Shown: piece after piece, positions 24,251 to 36,398 of the stretch
Position numbering within the stretch: the first letter of the stretch is position 1
Layout of the letters: the number at the start of each line of letters is the position of its first letter
NCBI GenBank assembly: GCA_964017235.1
Contig: OZ024932.1
Location: 81,657,451-81,721,450, forward strand
Direction: 5' to 3'
Source of the DNA: Sabellastarte sp. h YS-2021
Lineage: Eukaryota > Annelida > Polychaeta > Sabellida > Sabellidae
DNA length: 64,000 nt
Notes under the pieces: model-generated
The model's input: the letters and a program-made list of their open reading frames with translations, nothing else
What the model was told of the DNA's origin: nothing
Databases searched by the model: none
Program-made: the position numbers and the translations under genes

Positions 24251-24729
24251 TTTCACGAGGGGGGTCAACAGGGCCCATGTTTATAAAGGCTCATACAAGA
24301 CCAGAGTCATTGTACTTGTCAACATGCTTATTGAACACTTTATTAAAATGCTTATGGAGACACCTGAACCAGGATTTGTCATCATGTCATAGCTGATTGT
24401 CAGGGTCAATGGCGATAGAACTACAGTGTAGGTTATAGGTGACCAGCGGGTTTTGTGTAAGACCAGGGTGGTCTGTAGAAGAGTAGCTTATGTTGTGAAG
24501 ATGATGGCCCTCTTTTAAGTAATGTGCCTGAACTTTGTGTTAGTGTTTGCAGCAGCCACCATATTAGGTGATGAATTTATGATGCGGATTTTGCATCACA
24601 GCTGAAGTGATATCTGAAGTAATATCAGGTAGGATCCATAAGTTTGAGTGGGAGTTATATCTTGGCTCCACGGCTATGTTAGTACAATCTGAACACTCAG
24701 GGGCTTTGACCTCAAGAAAATCACCTGGG

Positions 24730-25195
24730 AACAGGGCTCATGTGTTTGGCTTCTTATCAAAAATGACTTCAAGCTGAGGTGTTGGTCCAGGGTTGTATGA
24801 GATTTTATGCTTACCTTGAATGATAATACAGTTGCGGGGTACATCAAGTTGAATATCATTGTCTCTCATGAATGGGAGACCAGCAAGTATGTTACAGTCC
24901 AGTTCAGAAACGACAATAGCTTGTAGAGAGAAAGACAGTGGACCTCTGGCTAATTTGACTTCCCCAAAGGCCCTAATGTGAATCTTGCCATCAGCCTGAC
25001 TGGCAAAATGAGAGGTTGGGGAGATGGGCATCTGTAGCTTGATTGCAAAGTCATGTCATATGAGTGGTGATGTAGCCCCAGAGTCACAAGTAAGGTTAAC
25101 AGGGTTATGGTTATAAAATACACTGAAACATGGGGAGGCAGCTGTTGTAACTCTCTTGATGGAAGTTGGAGTGTCATCTGGGGAGGCTTCTAGTC
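24730..25195 (-). pseudogene. gypsy aspartic protease region
   Basis: The minus-strand frame reads 'NPVNLTCDSGATSPLI' (~25,090) then a stop, and after it 'DGKIHIRAFGEV', 'LDCNILAGLPFMRDNDI'. The D-S-G-A-T active-site triad and the 'ILG.pF...N'-type flap/C-terminal motif (here ILAGLPF) identify a retroelement aspartic protease. The in-frame stop just after the active site makes it non-functional. Confidence 0.8.
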
Positions 25196-25279
25196 ATTAT
25201 CAAGTAATGCTCAGTTGATTGACTTCATCTGAAATGTCAGCACTTACTTCCAGTCAGGTGTCAGTATCCACCTTGAATG

Positions 25280-26010
25280 ACCTTATCATGGTGTGCTTAT
25301 CTGCCCTGGAGATGCAATCACATTGAGACATCGAGTGTCCATTATAAGTTCTCTTTTCAGCTTGACAAACTCTGCACTGTAGTTTAGGAGTAGTTTTTTG
25401 GCGAGCTTGAGAAGTAAATTTAGAGTTTTGCTTTTTTTGTTAGAGAATAGTTTCTTTTGCTTAAATGGGGTAAATACAGGAGCAGGTTTAATATCATCAT
25501 GATGCAGCTCTTTTAGGAATCCTTCCAGGGCATCAGCAATTTGTGGTTGTAAATCCTTCAGAGTCATTCTCTGTAATTCATAGGCAAAGTTGTGTTATAC
25601 CAAAGCTTGGAGAGAAGGGTGAATGAGCTCCATTCAGTGTGAGATGGCTAGCCTGTCAATGGTGTGATGATTTGGCAAATGCTGTCTATGGACATGCCCT
25701 GCTTGATTATGTCATTAGCAAGGTAGTGGGGGACCCACTGAGTGATCAGTCCAAGCATCTGTTCATGATTGGCATCCTTCTGTTCTTTTGATAAGCCATC
25801 AGAATCAGTGAATCCCCTGTTGGGATTATCAGAAGTGAGTCTTTCCCAAGTGGCCCCAGACTCTAGTAAAGGTTTAAATGTTGGAAATGTTGGTTCTTGT
25901 GGTAAAGAGTACAGTATGTTGTGCTTCCAGCTGATAAATGATGAAAATGACTCCTCTTCTGTTAGTTTTCAAGGTTTAGGATCATCTGTAGAGGCACCAC
26001 CAGCAGCCAT
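25280..26010 (-). pseudogene. gypsy gag, two in-frame stops
   Basis: The minus-strand frame from the ATG at 26,010 begins 'MAAGGAST' and continues through 'SFISWKHNILYSL', 'ESGATWERLTSDNPNRGFTD' and 'LITQWVPHYLANDIIKQG', a pattern I associate with capsid-type gag of invertebrate gypsy elements. Stops fall at about codon 14 and near 25,650; the frame then reopens ('LKDLQPQIADALEGFL') to ~25,286. The start lies ~90 bases inside the 5' LTR, as expected for a first gene. Confidence 0.75.
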
Positions 26011-26100
26011 AGTGTATATAGTAAACAGTGTAGTTTAGTGGAAATCAAGTTTTAAGTGTTTATTTATTAGCTCGGCATGGTAGGACTGCTGCCACCACGT

Positions 26101-26256
26101 CAGGTAATTACAAAGTCAACAACACAACTATATCCACATCTAGATATGTTTATTTTAATAATACGCAAGTGCTGTTGCTATAACTCATGTACACAGAACT
26201 AAAAAGAAAACATAAATCGAGATAAGGTATTGTGAAAACAATAACAAACAGCATAA
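26101..26256 (-). repeat. 5' LTR remnant of gypsy element
   Basis: Matches 20,230-20,382. Sequence up to ~26,530 may belong to the same LTR; it contains two imperfect copies of a block with 'catcttggagyaa', at ~26,318 and ~26,410. Confidence 0.65.
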
Positions 26257-27230
26257 CGCTGGATATTGTGTGTGAATCTACCAGAGACAGGATTGGTTGT
26301 ATACAGAATATTGTTGACATCTTGGAGCAAACAGAGTGGAGAAATATACTGAACAGTTGGATGCAGATATTATATATTCCTTATATATTATTGCTGTATA
26401 TTGGACATTGTTCACATCTTGGAGTAAGCAGCATAGTTTTGCAGACACTCTAGATATCTGGATACAGACATTTTGTGCTATTGGATGTTGAAAGGAACCC
26501 TGGATAGGATGCTGGATACAGTGCACAAATTTGTTTAGTTAGACAGATAGGACTGTGGTCAGGTCAGGTTGCTTTCACTTTTTGTATTATTGTGTGAACT
26601 ATTAAGTGTATCCTCAGTTTATTGTAATTATTGTTTTGATTGTCAAATAAATTTGTCAATAACTTTGCTTTACCTGCTACAACTTCAAAAGAACAGATAA
26701 TTGCCTCCACGCTTGCCTTGTTGGCATTATTGCTTCAATGTTAGTTTGATGGGAAAAATCGTGTCTTGACTATTACATTTTTTTTTAAAAACTAGAAATT
26801 GCTTTATAATCCAGTGGCAGTAGCTTATTGTGGATAGTGATTAACAATTTTTTTTCTCTTATTGTCTTTTTTCAATTTTAAAGTAGAAAATTATTTGTAA
26901 CTATAATTATTGATATTTGACAAAATGCAAAACTAAATCTTTTCTAGGGGCAAATTACTTCAAAATAATTACAATACTCGTTATGTTATATGATACCCCT
27001 GTTCCTCAAAGTTGATCCAAAACTGGACTGGAAAAAACTTTTTCTTTCAGCACTACCCATATGTAAGGGTTTGTTTCACTTATGAAGGTGGGAGCATGAT
27101 TACAGAGATTGTTGCTGTTCATGGAAAACATCAAACATATTGTTTATATTGTTGGTAAACTTATCAAATGACAAAGATCCAAAATGACAAATCTACATCT
27201 GTGACCTCAGGGAAGGCAGTACTGTTACAC
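26257..27230. other. gene-free DNA
   Basis: Possible LTR remainder to ~26,530; beyond it no recognised feature. Confidence 0.4.
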
Positions 27231-28062
27231 AGTTTGATCTCTCTGCAGCTTTTGATAGGATTGATCACTCCATTTTACATGATTGTCTAAAAGACTGGTT
27301 TTGATTGTGCTGTATTGATGTAGGTGAATTCCTACCTTTCACATGGCAAATAAAAGGATTAAACTTTGGAAATGTTTTTTCAGAGGCACTTTTTATCTCT
27401 TTTTGCGTCCCACAAGATTCTATTCTGGGCCCCTCCTTTTAACTCTCAACATCATTCCCCTCAGTCAAGTAATTTCAAGGTTCAATGTTGCTCACCATCT
27501 GTATGCTGGTGACACCCAGATATATTTCTTAATAGACTTTAGGAACTTTGATTCTAGTATTGTTGTGCTGATTGTCTAATTTCAATCTTGGAGTGGATGG
27601 ATAGTGCCATCTTTGAAGTTGGTGCTAGACTGTAAAACTGTAACCAAATAACCTAGAATTATTTATGCCTGACCTATTGAAAGTGCTGTATTATGATGTT
27701 AAAAAGAATATTCTGTCTTTCTAGAAAAAGGAGCAGAAAAACGATTATAATCAATAATCAATTGTTAAGATTTACTGATTAATCAATTCTTATTTTTAGA
27801 CCAATCCCTAATACTACTTTTAAGGCCATAATTTTCTCGCAAACTTTCTATTTGGCCTGTTTGATCCAGTCTAGCAGTCTCACTCGTGGAAATAGGCTAT
27901 CAGTTTTCTTATTAACTCAAAAGGCAATAGGCAGGCATGGTTTTGCCACTGTCGCATTAGTTGACTGAAAGAGGGTGCCATTAATTATTCGATCCAAACA
28001 GACCAGTTCCAGTTTCAGGAGGTCAACTCAAAACATACCTGTTCAGATTTACATACCCATAA
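27231..28062 (+). pseudogene. CR1/L2-like LINE reverse transcriptase fragment and tail
   Basis: 'DLSAAFDRIDHSILHDCL' (~27,236) is RT motif A of a CR1/L2-type non-LTR retrotransposon. It is followed by a stop, then 'VPQDSILGPLLLTLNIIPLS' and 'AHHLYAGDTQIYF' (~27,400-27,530), where the catalytic YADD is YAGD. A separate tail near 27,930-28,062 ends 'LKTYLFRFTYP' and a stop at 28,060-28,062, the usual end of such ORFs. The part between is missing, so there is an internal deletion. Confidence 0.8.
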
Positions 28063-30240
28063 CATAGTCATCCTTCCCAGGCAGGCACATGGTCATGAAC
28101 TCTGGTTTTGGACTTGATTGTCCTTATTTGGGATTCCAGGACAGAAGAGAATTTTTACCAAGTTTGTGACATGTACATCTTTCTATTTTTATTATTATTT
28201 CCCGTATAATCCACTTTAACCAGCATTTTTGGTCGTTTTTTTTAATCAAGTGATCAACAAGGATGTCTATGAAAAAGTATAGTGGTAATGTTCATTAATT
28301 CCATCCAAACAAATGTACTATAGCTATAACTCCCTGTATCAGTGTTAGTGAGTTTTACAATTGATGCACCTGTAAGGTAAACCCCAAGGTTAAAACAGTG
28401 TGACTAAGACACCCATCCATCAATGTTGCAAGACTGTCTGTATAACTTAATATCTGTAGATCTTAAGTTTCATATTGGACAAGTTTTAGGGTTGAACCTA
28501 CAGATTGGCGGATTTGTGCCCTACTTGTACTAGGTAGAATTTGGTTCCAATCTACAGCTCAGTGGATTTAGTTATATAAGACTTAAACTGTGTCACAATA
28601 AAGAAATAATGTACCTCAACAGTACTGAAAATATCCAATATACATATATGTAATAAGAAAAAAAACATATACCAGGACTTTCACCATATGCATCATCTGT
28701 GTTACTATGGACTGGATGGATATACACCAACTGCCACAGATGAGAGTTAATTAAGTGATTAAATGACTAGATTGAACTTTTATCTGCCTTGCTACTGATA
28801 CCTCACATAGGTTTTAAGTAGGTTTTTGAGCTGTTCTTTAAATCAAGTTCACAAAGAGGCAGGGCAAAAATTGGCGAGCCAGTCATCTTGGAGCTTATAG
28901 GAGCATCACTTGGGACACAATTTTTCTTGCATAAAGAGTATGTGCTAACTAAGGCATTTGTAACTGTGGTAGAAGGTAATGACATGATTTCCTACAAGAA
29001 TATCATAGTGCTGATTATTACTCAATATCCAGGACAATATCCAAGAGAATCTCATTTATAATATTTACTCTATCTGCAATAAAATAGTGCAATTTAGCAG
29101 ATACTGATATAACTAAAGTAAGAAGTATGTAATGGATGTACCCATGTATAAAATATATGAAGTACAATCACTCTTGCAAGATGCAGAAAACTTTAGAAAT
29201 AGAAAATCACTTGTCCAAAACATCATGAGTCTAAACACTCCAGTTAAATCATTTTATCTTTGAAAAAAACAACTCAGCGATGTCATACACTTCTTGCCTA
29301 TATTGTTATCAGTACTCTGTGCTGCACATAATTACATTAAGGATCACACAATGAGGATAATTTACCCTATCTCAACTGCATGGTATGAACTTGTCTAGCT
29401 GAACACTTTTGTGATCAGAACTGAAAACTAATTAAGTTTGGACAGCACAGATGTGAAGTTACCTACATTTAGATTGATGTTTTTCCTTCAAGCAACATAA
29501 AAAGTTGAACTCATAATATTTTTAAAGAGAGAAACTAAATGTTGCACTTTTATTGGATAGTTCCTTTATCACTATACATTGGTTATTTTAAACTTAATTG
29601 GATTGAGGAAATTAGATTATGATATCAGAGAATTGGATTGAGGAAATTAGATTATGATATTAGAGTAACATAAAATGATTTATATCTAGTTGCAAAATAA
29701 AATAACAGAATATACAATCCAGAGTCTTTGAAGTTGACTCCAAATATAAAATTATTAAGAGATACAATACAGTAGCTATCTTCAATGGACATGTCATTAC
29801 ATTGTGAATAAGATGGAAAATTATCAGTTAAAGTGCTAACGTGAAATAAATAAATAAATAAATGAGAAATAAAGCCTCAAATGACATGATTCCATGAGAA
29901 AACTATGCCTTAGTTGGACTACTATATATTTCAATGTTGGATCCATGAAACAATTTGTAAAATATGTATGGATTTCTGACTTCATCTCTTTGATTCAACC
30001 TCTTTTCACTGGTTGGATCCAACGAAAAAAATGGTTTGCAAAATCTACACGAATATCAAACAAATTTTACTGTTGGATTCGACATGATTTCAAAGTTGCA
30101 TGCCTGCTGGGATGTGTCTGTTACAACTTTACTGTAAGCATATTATCTGATCTAATCTTATGTAATCTACTGCTTTGCAGATGCAATATCTTCCCGACAA
30201 AGGGGAACTCAGTGCACTAGTTAACAAAATACATTTATCA
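28063..30240. other. gene-free DNA with a small duplication
   Basis: No supported gene. A ~38-bp direct duplication ('ggattgaggaaattagatta'...) lies at about 29,600-29,664. Short open frames at 28,803-28,985 (-) and 29,894-30,220 (+) match nothing I recognise. Confidence 0.45.
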
Positions 30241-30308
30241 TAAGGACAATCGAGGGGTGGTTAACTTCAGTGGTCCAGAGTGTTGTGTGTGACCAAGAGG
30301 GAAGGAAA

Positions 30309-30594
30309 CTAAGTTGGGAAACTGAAGTTGAACAGACGAGTTTTGAGGTGTTTCCTGAAGGATGTGACAGAGGGGCTGTTTCTTATTTGGAAGGGGAAGG
30401 AGTTCCAAAGAACAGGGGCAAAGTGACTGAAAGAATTAGAAAAGTGTTTAATTGATTTATGCACTCTACAGTCCAAATTGGGCGCATGAAGGAGCTTAAG
30501 TTTAGGGCTGCTACCTCTTGTATTTCTAGAAGAAGTGTAGGGGTGAATTAATTCGCATAGTATATCATAATTATATATTTTCTTTTGCTGAGTA
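30309..30594 (-). pseudogene. CR1/L2-like LINE C-terminus
   Basis: The minus-strand frame reads 'LCELIHPYTSSRNTRGSS' and ends 'FSHFAPVLWNSFPFQIRNSP' then 'SFRKHLKTRLF'. The 'APxLWNSLPxxIRxSPSxxSFKxxLKTxLF' ending is characteristic of CR1/L2-type LINE ORFs. The homology stops exactly where the MITE at 30,595 begins, so the MITE or a truncation cuts the ORF there. Confidence 0.8.
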
Positions 30595-31306
30595 CAGGGC
30601 CGGGATTCACAAAAGGTCTTAAGCAAAACAAAATTGTCATAACTTTAAGAGAAAAGTCTTAACTGTGCAAGAATTTTGTCATAAAGGTAAGACTTTTTTT
30701 TTTAGACAAAATGGGATTCACAAAAGGTTTAAGACAAAAATTTGTCTTAGATTTTGTCATAACTTTAAGACCACTGCAGGGCAGACTTAAGTCATTTTTT
30801 TAAATATTCCATTGCATGTATTTACATTTTACCCTTTGTTATGCCAACAAAAGATATACTATGATGATCTATCTATACTTCCTATAAAAGTAATTTCTGT
30901 GGATTGTAAATTTACATAATTTAATTACCTATAAATTTCCACATTTTACCTTCTTGTGGTAAAAATATTGTCATAAAAATGGCTGACTCGCAATGAAACA
31001 TTAAGACTACTATTTTTACATAATTTTACAAAAAAAGGTAACAAATCTGTTTTATAATTTTGAAGAGTATGTTTGGTGTATTTATCGATGAAAAATGTTT
31101 TTGTTTTACTAAAATTTGTTAATTTGAATTCAAAGTAGTTAAGACTTTTTGCACAAATTTTGTCTCAGCTAAGATTTTGCTAAGCACTTTTTGTGAATCC
31201 CAATTTAAGAGAAATCTTAGCTAAGACAAAAGTCATAACTTTAAGACTGGTCTAAGCAAAAAAAAAAATGCCTAAGACTTAAGACCTTTTGTGAATCCCG
31301 GCCCTG
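30595..31306. mobile_element. 712-bp MITE with 29-bp perfect TIRs
   Basis: 30,595-30,623 ('cagggccgggattcac'...) is the exact reverse complement of 31,278-31,306. A second, weaker inverted pair lies inside ('gggattcacaaaagg' at ~30,714; 'ctttttgtgaatccc' at ~31,186), so a MITE appears nested in a relative or the termini were duplicated. CAGGG ends resemble hAT-group tips, but the flanks (left 'gctgagta', right 'cggtcttt') show no 8-bp duplication, so the superfamily is unsettled. No transposase. Confidence 0.85.
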
Positions 31307-32545
31307 CGGTCTTTAATTATTTCCGAATTAATTGTGTTAAAGGAATTATTCATATTTTTATGTTCATCAGTGAAAATCCGACAAGCGTCAGAAATCAATT
31401 ATTATAGATGCCCTTACATTCATGGTGTTTCACATCGGGTACCAGTTCAAGTATACAGCCGAATACATTTTTAGCAGGTAGTTAGCTTTCTAGAAACACA
31501 TTCCCCTTTCCTGTTTTTTTTTCAGATACTATGTTGTCGATAATTTATGTATAAATCAAGTATATGTCAAAGTTTCTGCCCAAATATAACCATAAGTCGT
31601 CCCATTTTAACTTTCCTTTTATATTTCATGATACCCATATATAATGGACTAGCCCAGCGAAAACATTGCAGACAGTATTTTAAAATTTGACAGAACTGAG
31701 ATGGGCTAAAACTATTTCGATTTAAATAAACTTTTAAAATTATACTAAGGATACCAAAAGGATATATAATACAAAATGTTGTTCTCAAGAATTAGACATA
31801 AACGAAGGATAGTGTCATTTTGGCTTTTACTGTTTTTTGGCTTTTTTATGTTGATACACGAGAATGTACTCAGCTTTGTAAACAGTGAGCCGGTTGATAG
31901 TCACCTATCTTCAGGCAAGTACAACATAAATATTGCTGAAACTAGGTTGATATAAGATATATATTATAAGTTATTTAAGAAAAAAATCAGAAAATGATTT
32001 TTTTGTTGTTGATGCAGATTCATTTTAAATTATTTATACTGCATTATTCATAGATTCAGTTTTATCTTGTGCTGACAACAAGTCTTTCAGTTGTCGACAC
32101 TCTCTTTGGAGACTTACTTAATTTATTTTCTTATGAAAAAATGAAACAAAAGAGGAATTGCAGGAAATTATTTAATTTTGTGTGTTTAAATTTATATTAA
32201 CTAAACGTTCCAACCTTGTTAGGTACTTAAGGTAAGGACTATAGTTCCATCCTACATTATATGGAATAAAAAATATATTAAGCAAATAATAACCATACTA
32301 ATGTGCATATAATAAAGTACTCTAAGTAGAAGTGGATTAGAATTGACTTGTTTTCATTCAGATTGAAGAGAAATGGAAAGAAAATATCATTGAATGACAA
32401 CTGCACCACATAGAACCCATACTTAATTTAGTTTTGGTTTATTTATAAATGATGTACACAGTTATCTATATTTGTGTCAATATTAAATCATCATCTAAAG
32501 GCCAATTCGACTAATAGTCCACAACTCATAGAGCCAGATCTGGGT
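31307..32545. other. gene-free AT-rich DNA
   Basis: Nothing recognised beyond AT-rich sequence. Confidence 0.45.
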
Positions 32546-33012
32546 GGGTGTGATGGGTAGTGATGGTGGACCAGTTCACGCCCGGGTACCAATTCACGCC
32601 CACCCTCAATTTTCTTGAAGATTTATGATTTTTCATAAAGAAGATGTTTACCACATTATAGATAATCATCAAATTGATCATATACATTTGTAATTTATTG
32701 TTTAACTGTGATTGTTTTGGATAAATTTAGGGGTGGGCGTGAATTGGTACCCGGGCGTGAACTGGTCCACCACATACACCCTTTTTTCAGAATATAAAAG
32801 CTTGGTCATGGAAGTTTTCTCACCCTCCACACCCCCTCTTGCATCCCCGCCCCCTGTATCAATCCCAGCTTTCCCCGATCAGAATAATATCTGTTTAATG
32901 TGAGAGTAATTATTCTGTGATACTGTCAAACTGACACAACTTCATTGGGGAAAACTTCTATGACCAAGCTTTTATATTCTGAAAAAAAGGTTTATGTACC
33001 CATCACATACCA
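32546..33012. mobile_element. cluster of nested foldback elements
   Basis: Three inverted pairs are arranged together. A 42-bp perfect pair spans 32,564-32,605 and 32,731-32,772 ('tggtggaccagttcacgc'...). A ~40-bp pair spans ~32,780-32,818 and ~32,950-32,989 ('agaatataaaagcttggtca'). An outer short pair, 'ggtgtgatgggta' (32,546) and 'tacccatcacata' (~32,998), encloses both. The simplest reading is one MITE inserted near the end of another. No coding sequence. Confidence 0.8.
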
Positions 33013-33079
33013 AGTCAAGTCTTGTGCGAAACAACTCATGCGGTCCCTCTAAATACCGTTCCTCTCCGAACGGTAAACG

Positions 33080-33345
33080 TGTGGAGTCACATTTATAAAG
33101 ATCGAGTTGTAATAACACCACAATTTAATTTTTTGGGAGTCACTTTCATAAAGATTGAGTTGTAATAACCCCACAATTGAATTTTTTGGGAGTCACTTTT
33201 ACAAAGATAGAGTTGTATAAACCCCCAAATCGAAGTTTCTGGGAGTAACTTTCAGGTTGATTGTTTTGTAAAAGCCCCAGATTAGACTTTTTTGGAGTCA
33301 CTTTTATGTAGATTGATGTAGAAGCCCCAGAATATATTTGCTGGT
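33080..33345. repeat. 53-bp tandem repeat, about five units
   Basis: Units begin 'gagtcac' (or 'gagtaac') at 33,084, 33,137, 33,190, 33,243 and 33,295. Identity declines to the right. Each unit carries 'aaagat.gagttgta' and a C-rich 'ccccaca' block. Confidence 0.85.
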
Positions 33346-33763
33346 TGACAATAAGAATATATTTAAGTAATGACTTTTAAATATTAGATACAAAAGCCAA
33401 TGAAATTATTATTCAGTTTTATAATCCCACGACTTTAATATAAGAAACAATATTCCTTCTGGGCTAAAACACAATTTGTACTAGTACTATCATTAACATT
33501 CATCTGTTTCTATATATATAAGACTAAATGGCAATTGTGTATACAGTATACCTGAGTGATTCAATACAAGTAAGTAATTGTATTAATATTCTGTGTTCAC
33601 CTTTTAAATGTGATCAAAGAATTATCTCATTTCACACCTCCTCTCAATCTAATTGCTCTTCATTGCAATCAAGGCTAAATTGTTTGTGTCCACAGTATAT
33701 GCATTCAAATCACAATTAAATAATGACAATAGTCTTATGTTTTCCATTCTCCTTATAATTGTA

Positions 33764-36398
33764 TCCCCGGCGCGAAGTGGGGATACTATGGATTCATTAT
33801 CGCTCGCGTCCACAGAGATTTCTTGTTAGCGACCTACAGTCCACATTTCTTTCCAGATTTCTTTCATATTTGGCAGGTGGCTTGATATGGTGGAGGACTC
33901 GCCACCCTATCTTTTTGGTAGGCTTTATGTGTAAATTAGGCCTGTAGTAGACCAAAATGTCTAAAATGTGGAATATTGCTTGTTAGCGACCTACAGTCCA
34001 CATTTCTTTCCAGATTTCTTTTATATTTGGCAGGTGGCTTGATATGGTGGAGGACTCGCCACCCTATCTTTTTGGTAGGCTTTATGTGTAAATTAGGCCT
34101 GTGGTAGACAAAAATGTCTAAAATGTGGAATATTGCTTCTTAGCGACCTACAATCCACATTTCTTTCCAGATTTCTTTCATATTTGGCAGGTGGATTGGT
34201 ATGCTAGAGGACTCGCCACCCTATCTTTTTGGTAGGGTTTATGTCTAAATTAGGCCTGTGGTAGACAAAAATGTCTAAAATGTGGAATATTACTTGTTAG
34301 CGACCTACAGTCCACATTTCTTTCCACATTTCTTTCATATTTGGCAGGTGGATTATCGCTTAAAAGTATTGCAAAATAGCCAATTTTTCTCAAATAACTC
34401 ATTCATCTACTTTTGGGAGAGCTTTCATATGGTGAAGTTTCAGACCCGTAGATAATTACTCACCTACTCAAAATGAGTAAATGCGAATTATCTCTTAAAA
34501 GTATTGCAGATAGCCAATTTTTCTCAAATAACTCATTCACCTACTTTTGGAAGAGCTTTCACATGATGAAGTTTCAGACCCATAGCTAATTACTCACCTA
34601 CTCAAAATGAGTAAATGCGAATTATCTTTAAAAGTATTGCAGATAGCCAGTTTTTTCTCAAATAACTCATTCACCTACTTTTGGGAGAGCTTTCACATGG
34701 TGAAGTTTCAGACCCATAGCTAATTATTGACCTACTCAAAATGAGTAAATGCGAATTATCTCTAAAAGTATTGCAGATAGCCAATTTTTCTCAAATAACT
34801 CATTCACCTACTTTTGGGAGAGCTTTTACTTGGTGAAGTTTCAGACCCCTAGCTAATTATTGACCTACTCAAAATGAGTAAATGTGAATTATCTTTAAAA
34901 GTATTGCAGATAGCCAGTTTTTCTCAAATAACTCATTCACCTACTTTTGGGAGAGCTTTCACATTGTGAAGTTTCAGACCCATAGCTAATTATTGACCTA
35001 CTCAAAATGAGTAAATGCGAATTATCTCTAAAAGTATTGCAGATAGCCAATTTTTCTCAAATAACTCATTCACCTACTTTTGGGAGAGCTTTTACTTGGT
35101 GAAGTTTCAGACCCCTAGCTAATTATTGACCTACTCAAAATGAGTAAATGCGAATTATCTCTAAAAGTATTGCGAATAACTAATTTTTCTCAAATAACTC
35201 ATTCATCTACTTTTGGGAGAGCTTTCACATGGTGAAGTTCCAGACCCATAGGTAATTACTCACCTACTCAAAATGAGTAAATGTGAATTATCTGTAAAAG
35301 TATTGCAGATAGCCAATTTTTCTCAAATAACTCATTCATATACATTTTGGAGAGCTTTCAATTAGTGAATTTTCAGATCCGTAGCTACTTACTCACCTAC
35401 TCAAAATGAGTAAATGCCTATTATCTCTAAAAGTATTGCACCTAGCCACTATTTCTCAAATAACTCATTCACCTACATTTTGGAGAGCTTTCACATGCTA
35501 AAGTTTTTTTATGAATTTTTTGTATAATTTTTAATGCATTAAAATTAATGAAATCATGCACTAAATCAATTATAACTTGAAAAGTATTGCATTTAGAGCA
35601 CTTTGTTAAAATATGTTATTCAGCTACTTTTTCCATAGCTACAACATGGTGAGTAACTTGGGTGTCTATCTCAATAGCTAAGTGAGTAATAGCTACTTTT
35701 CAATTTTTCACTTACTTCCATCATGAGTAAAATTACTTGTAACTTGAAAACTATTGCATTTACAGAATTTTGTGCAAATATGTTATTCATCTACTTTTGG
35801 GTCAGCTATTACATAATAAAATTTCAGACCTGTAGCTCATGGCATAGCTGAGTAATAGCTACTTTTAGGTTATCACTGTTGAGTAAATCACTTATAACTT
35901 GAAAACTGTTGCATTTAGATTATTTAGTTTCAAAATGTTATTCATCTATTTTGAGGCAGCTATAACATAGTAAAATTCCAGACCTGTGGCTCATTGCATA
36001 GCTGAGTAATAGCTACTTTGAGGTTCTTACTCAACACTAAATCATTTATAACTTGAAAAGTATTGCATTTAGAGCATTTTGTTAAAAGATGTTATTCAGC
36101 CACTTTTTTTCCAAGGCTACAACATGGTGAGTAACTTGAGTGTCTATCTCAATAGCTAAGTGAGTAATAGCTACTTTTGGACTTTTCACTAACTTCCATC
36201 ATGAGTAAAATCACTTGTAACTTGAAAACTATTGCATTTAGAGAATTTTGTGCAAATCTGTTATTCACCTACTGTTGGGTCAGCTATAACATAGTAAAAT
36301 TTCAGACCTCTAGCTCGTGGCATAGCTGAGTAATAGCTACTTTTGCCTTTGCCGGTGGATACATCTTGCATCTGGCCACAGATGCATCCTTGGTCTAG
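33764..36398 (+). mobile_element. Helitron-like satellite element H2
   Basis: The 5' end is TC preceded by A (33,763/33,764), within a palindrome 'gtatcccc ... ggggatac'. The 3' end is CTAG (36,395-36,398) followed by T. A hairpin at 36,368-36,385 ('gcatctg' loop 'gcca' 'cagatgc') lies nine bases before CTAG. A subterminal inverted repeat links the ends: 'tgtatccccggc' (33,760) and 'gccggtggataca' (36,351). The body has 157-bp units (33,823-34,350), ~133-bp units (34,360-35,490) and ~160-bp units (35,540-36,340). TC...hairpin-CTAG between A and T is the Helitron signature; no Rep/helicase, so non-autonomous. Confidence 0.85.

Larger units (their letters stand above)
20230..26256 (-). mobile_element. 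Ty3/gypsy-type LTR retrotransposon, nested and broken
   Basis: A direct repeat of ~155 bp (20,230-20,382 and 26,101-26,256, both starting 'caggtaattacaaagtcaac') flanks a minus-strand gag, protease, RT and RNase H. It is read as the remaining homologous part of two LTRs, diverging beyond ~20,382 and ~26,256. Just inside the 5' LTR, on the minus strand, 'TGGTGGCAGCAG' is a plausible tRNA primer-binding site. Integrase was not found between RNase H and the 3' LTR. A MITE (23,692-24,093) and a Helitron-like element (20,460-22,276) are inserted in it. Confidence 0.8.

Noticed and set aside
28803-28985. Minus-strand open frame preceded by a possible acceptor.
   Set aside because: Short, no recognised similarity, no support for coding.
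29894-30220. 108-residue plus-strand open frame.
   Set aside because: Contains repeated 'ttggatcc' words, no recognised domain; probably chance.
30595-31306. Assignment of the 712-bp MITE to hAT on the basis of CAGGG tips.
   Set aside because: The 8 bases on each side do not match, so the 8-bp target duplication that would support hAT is absent.
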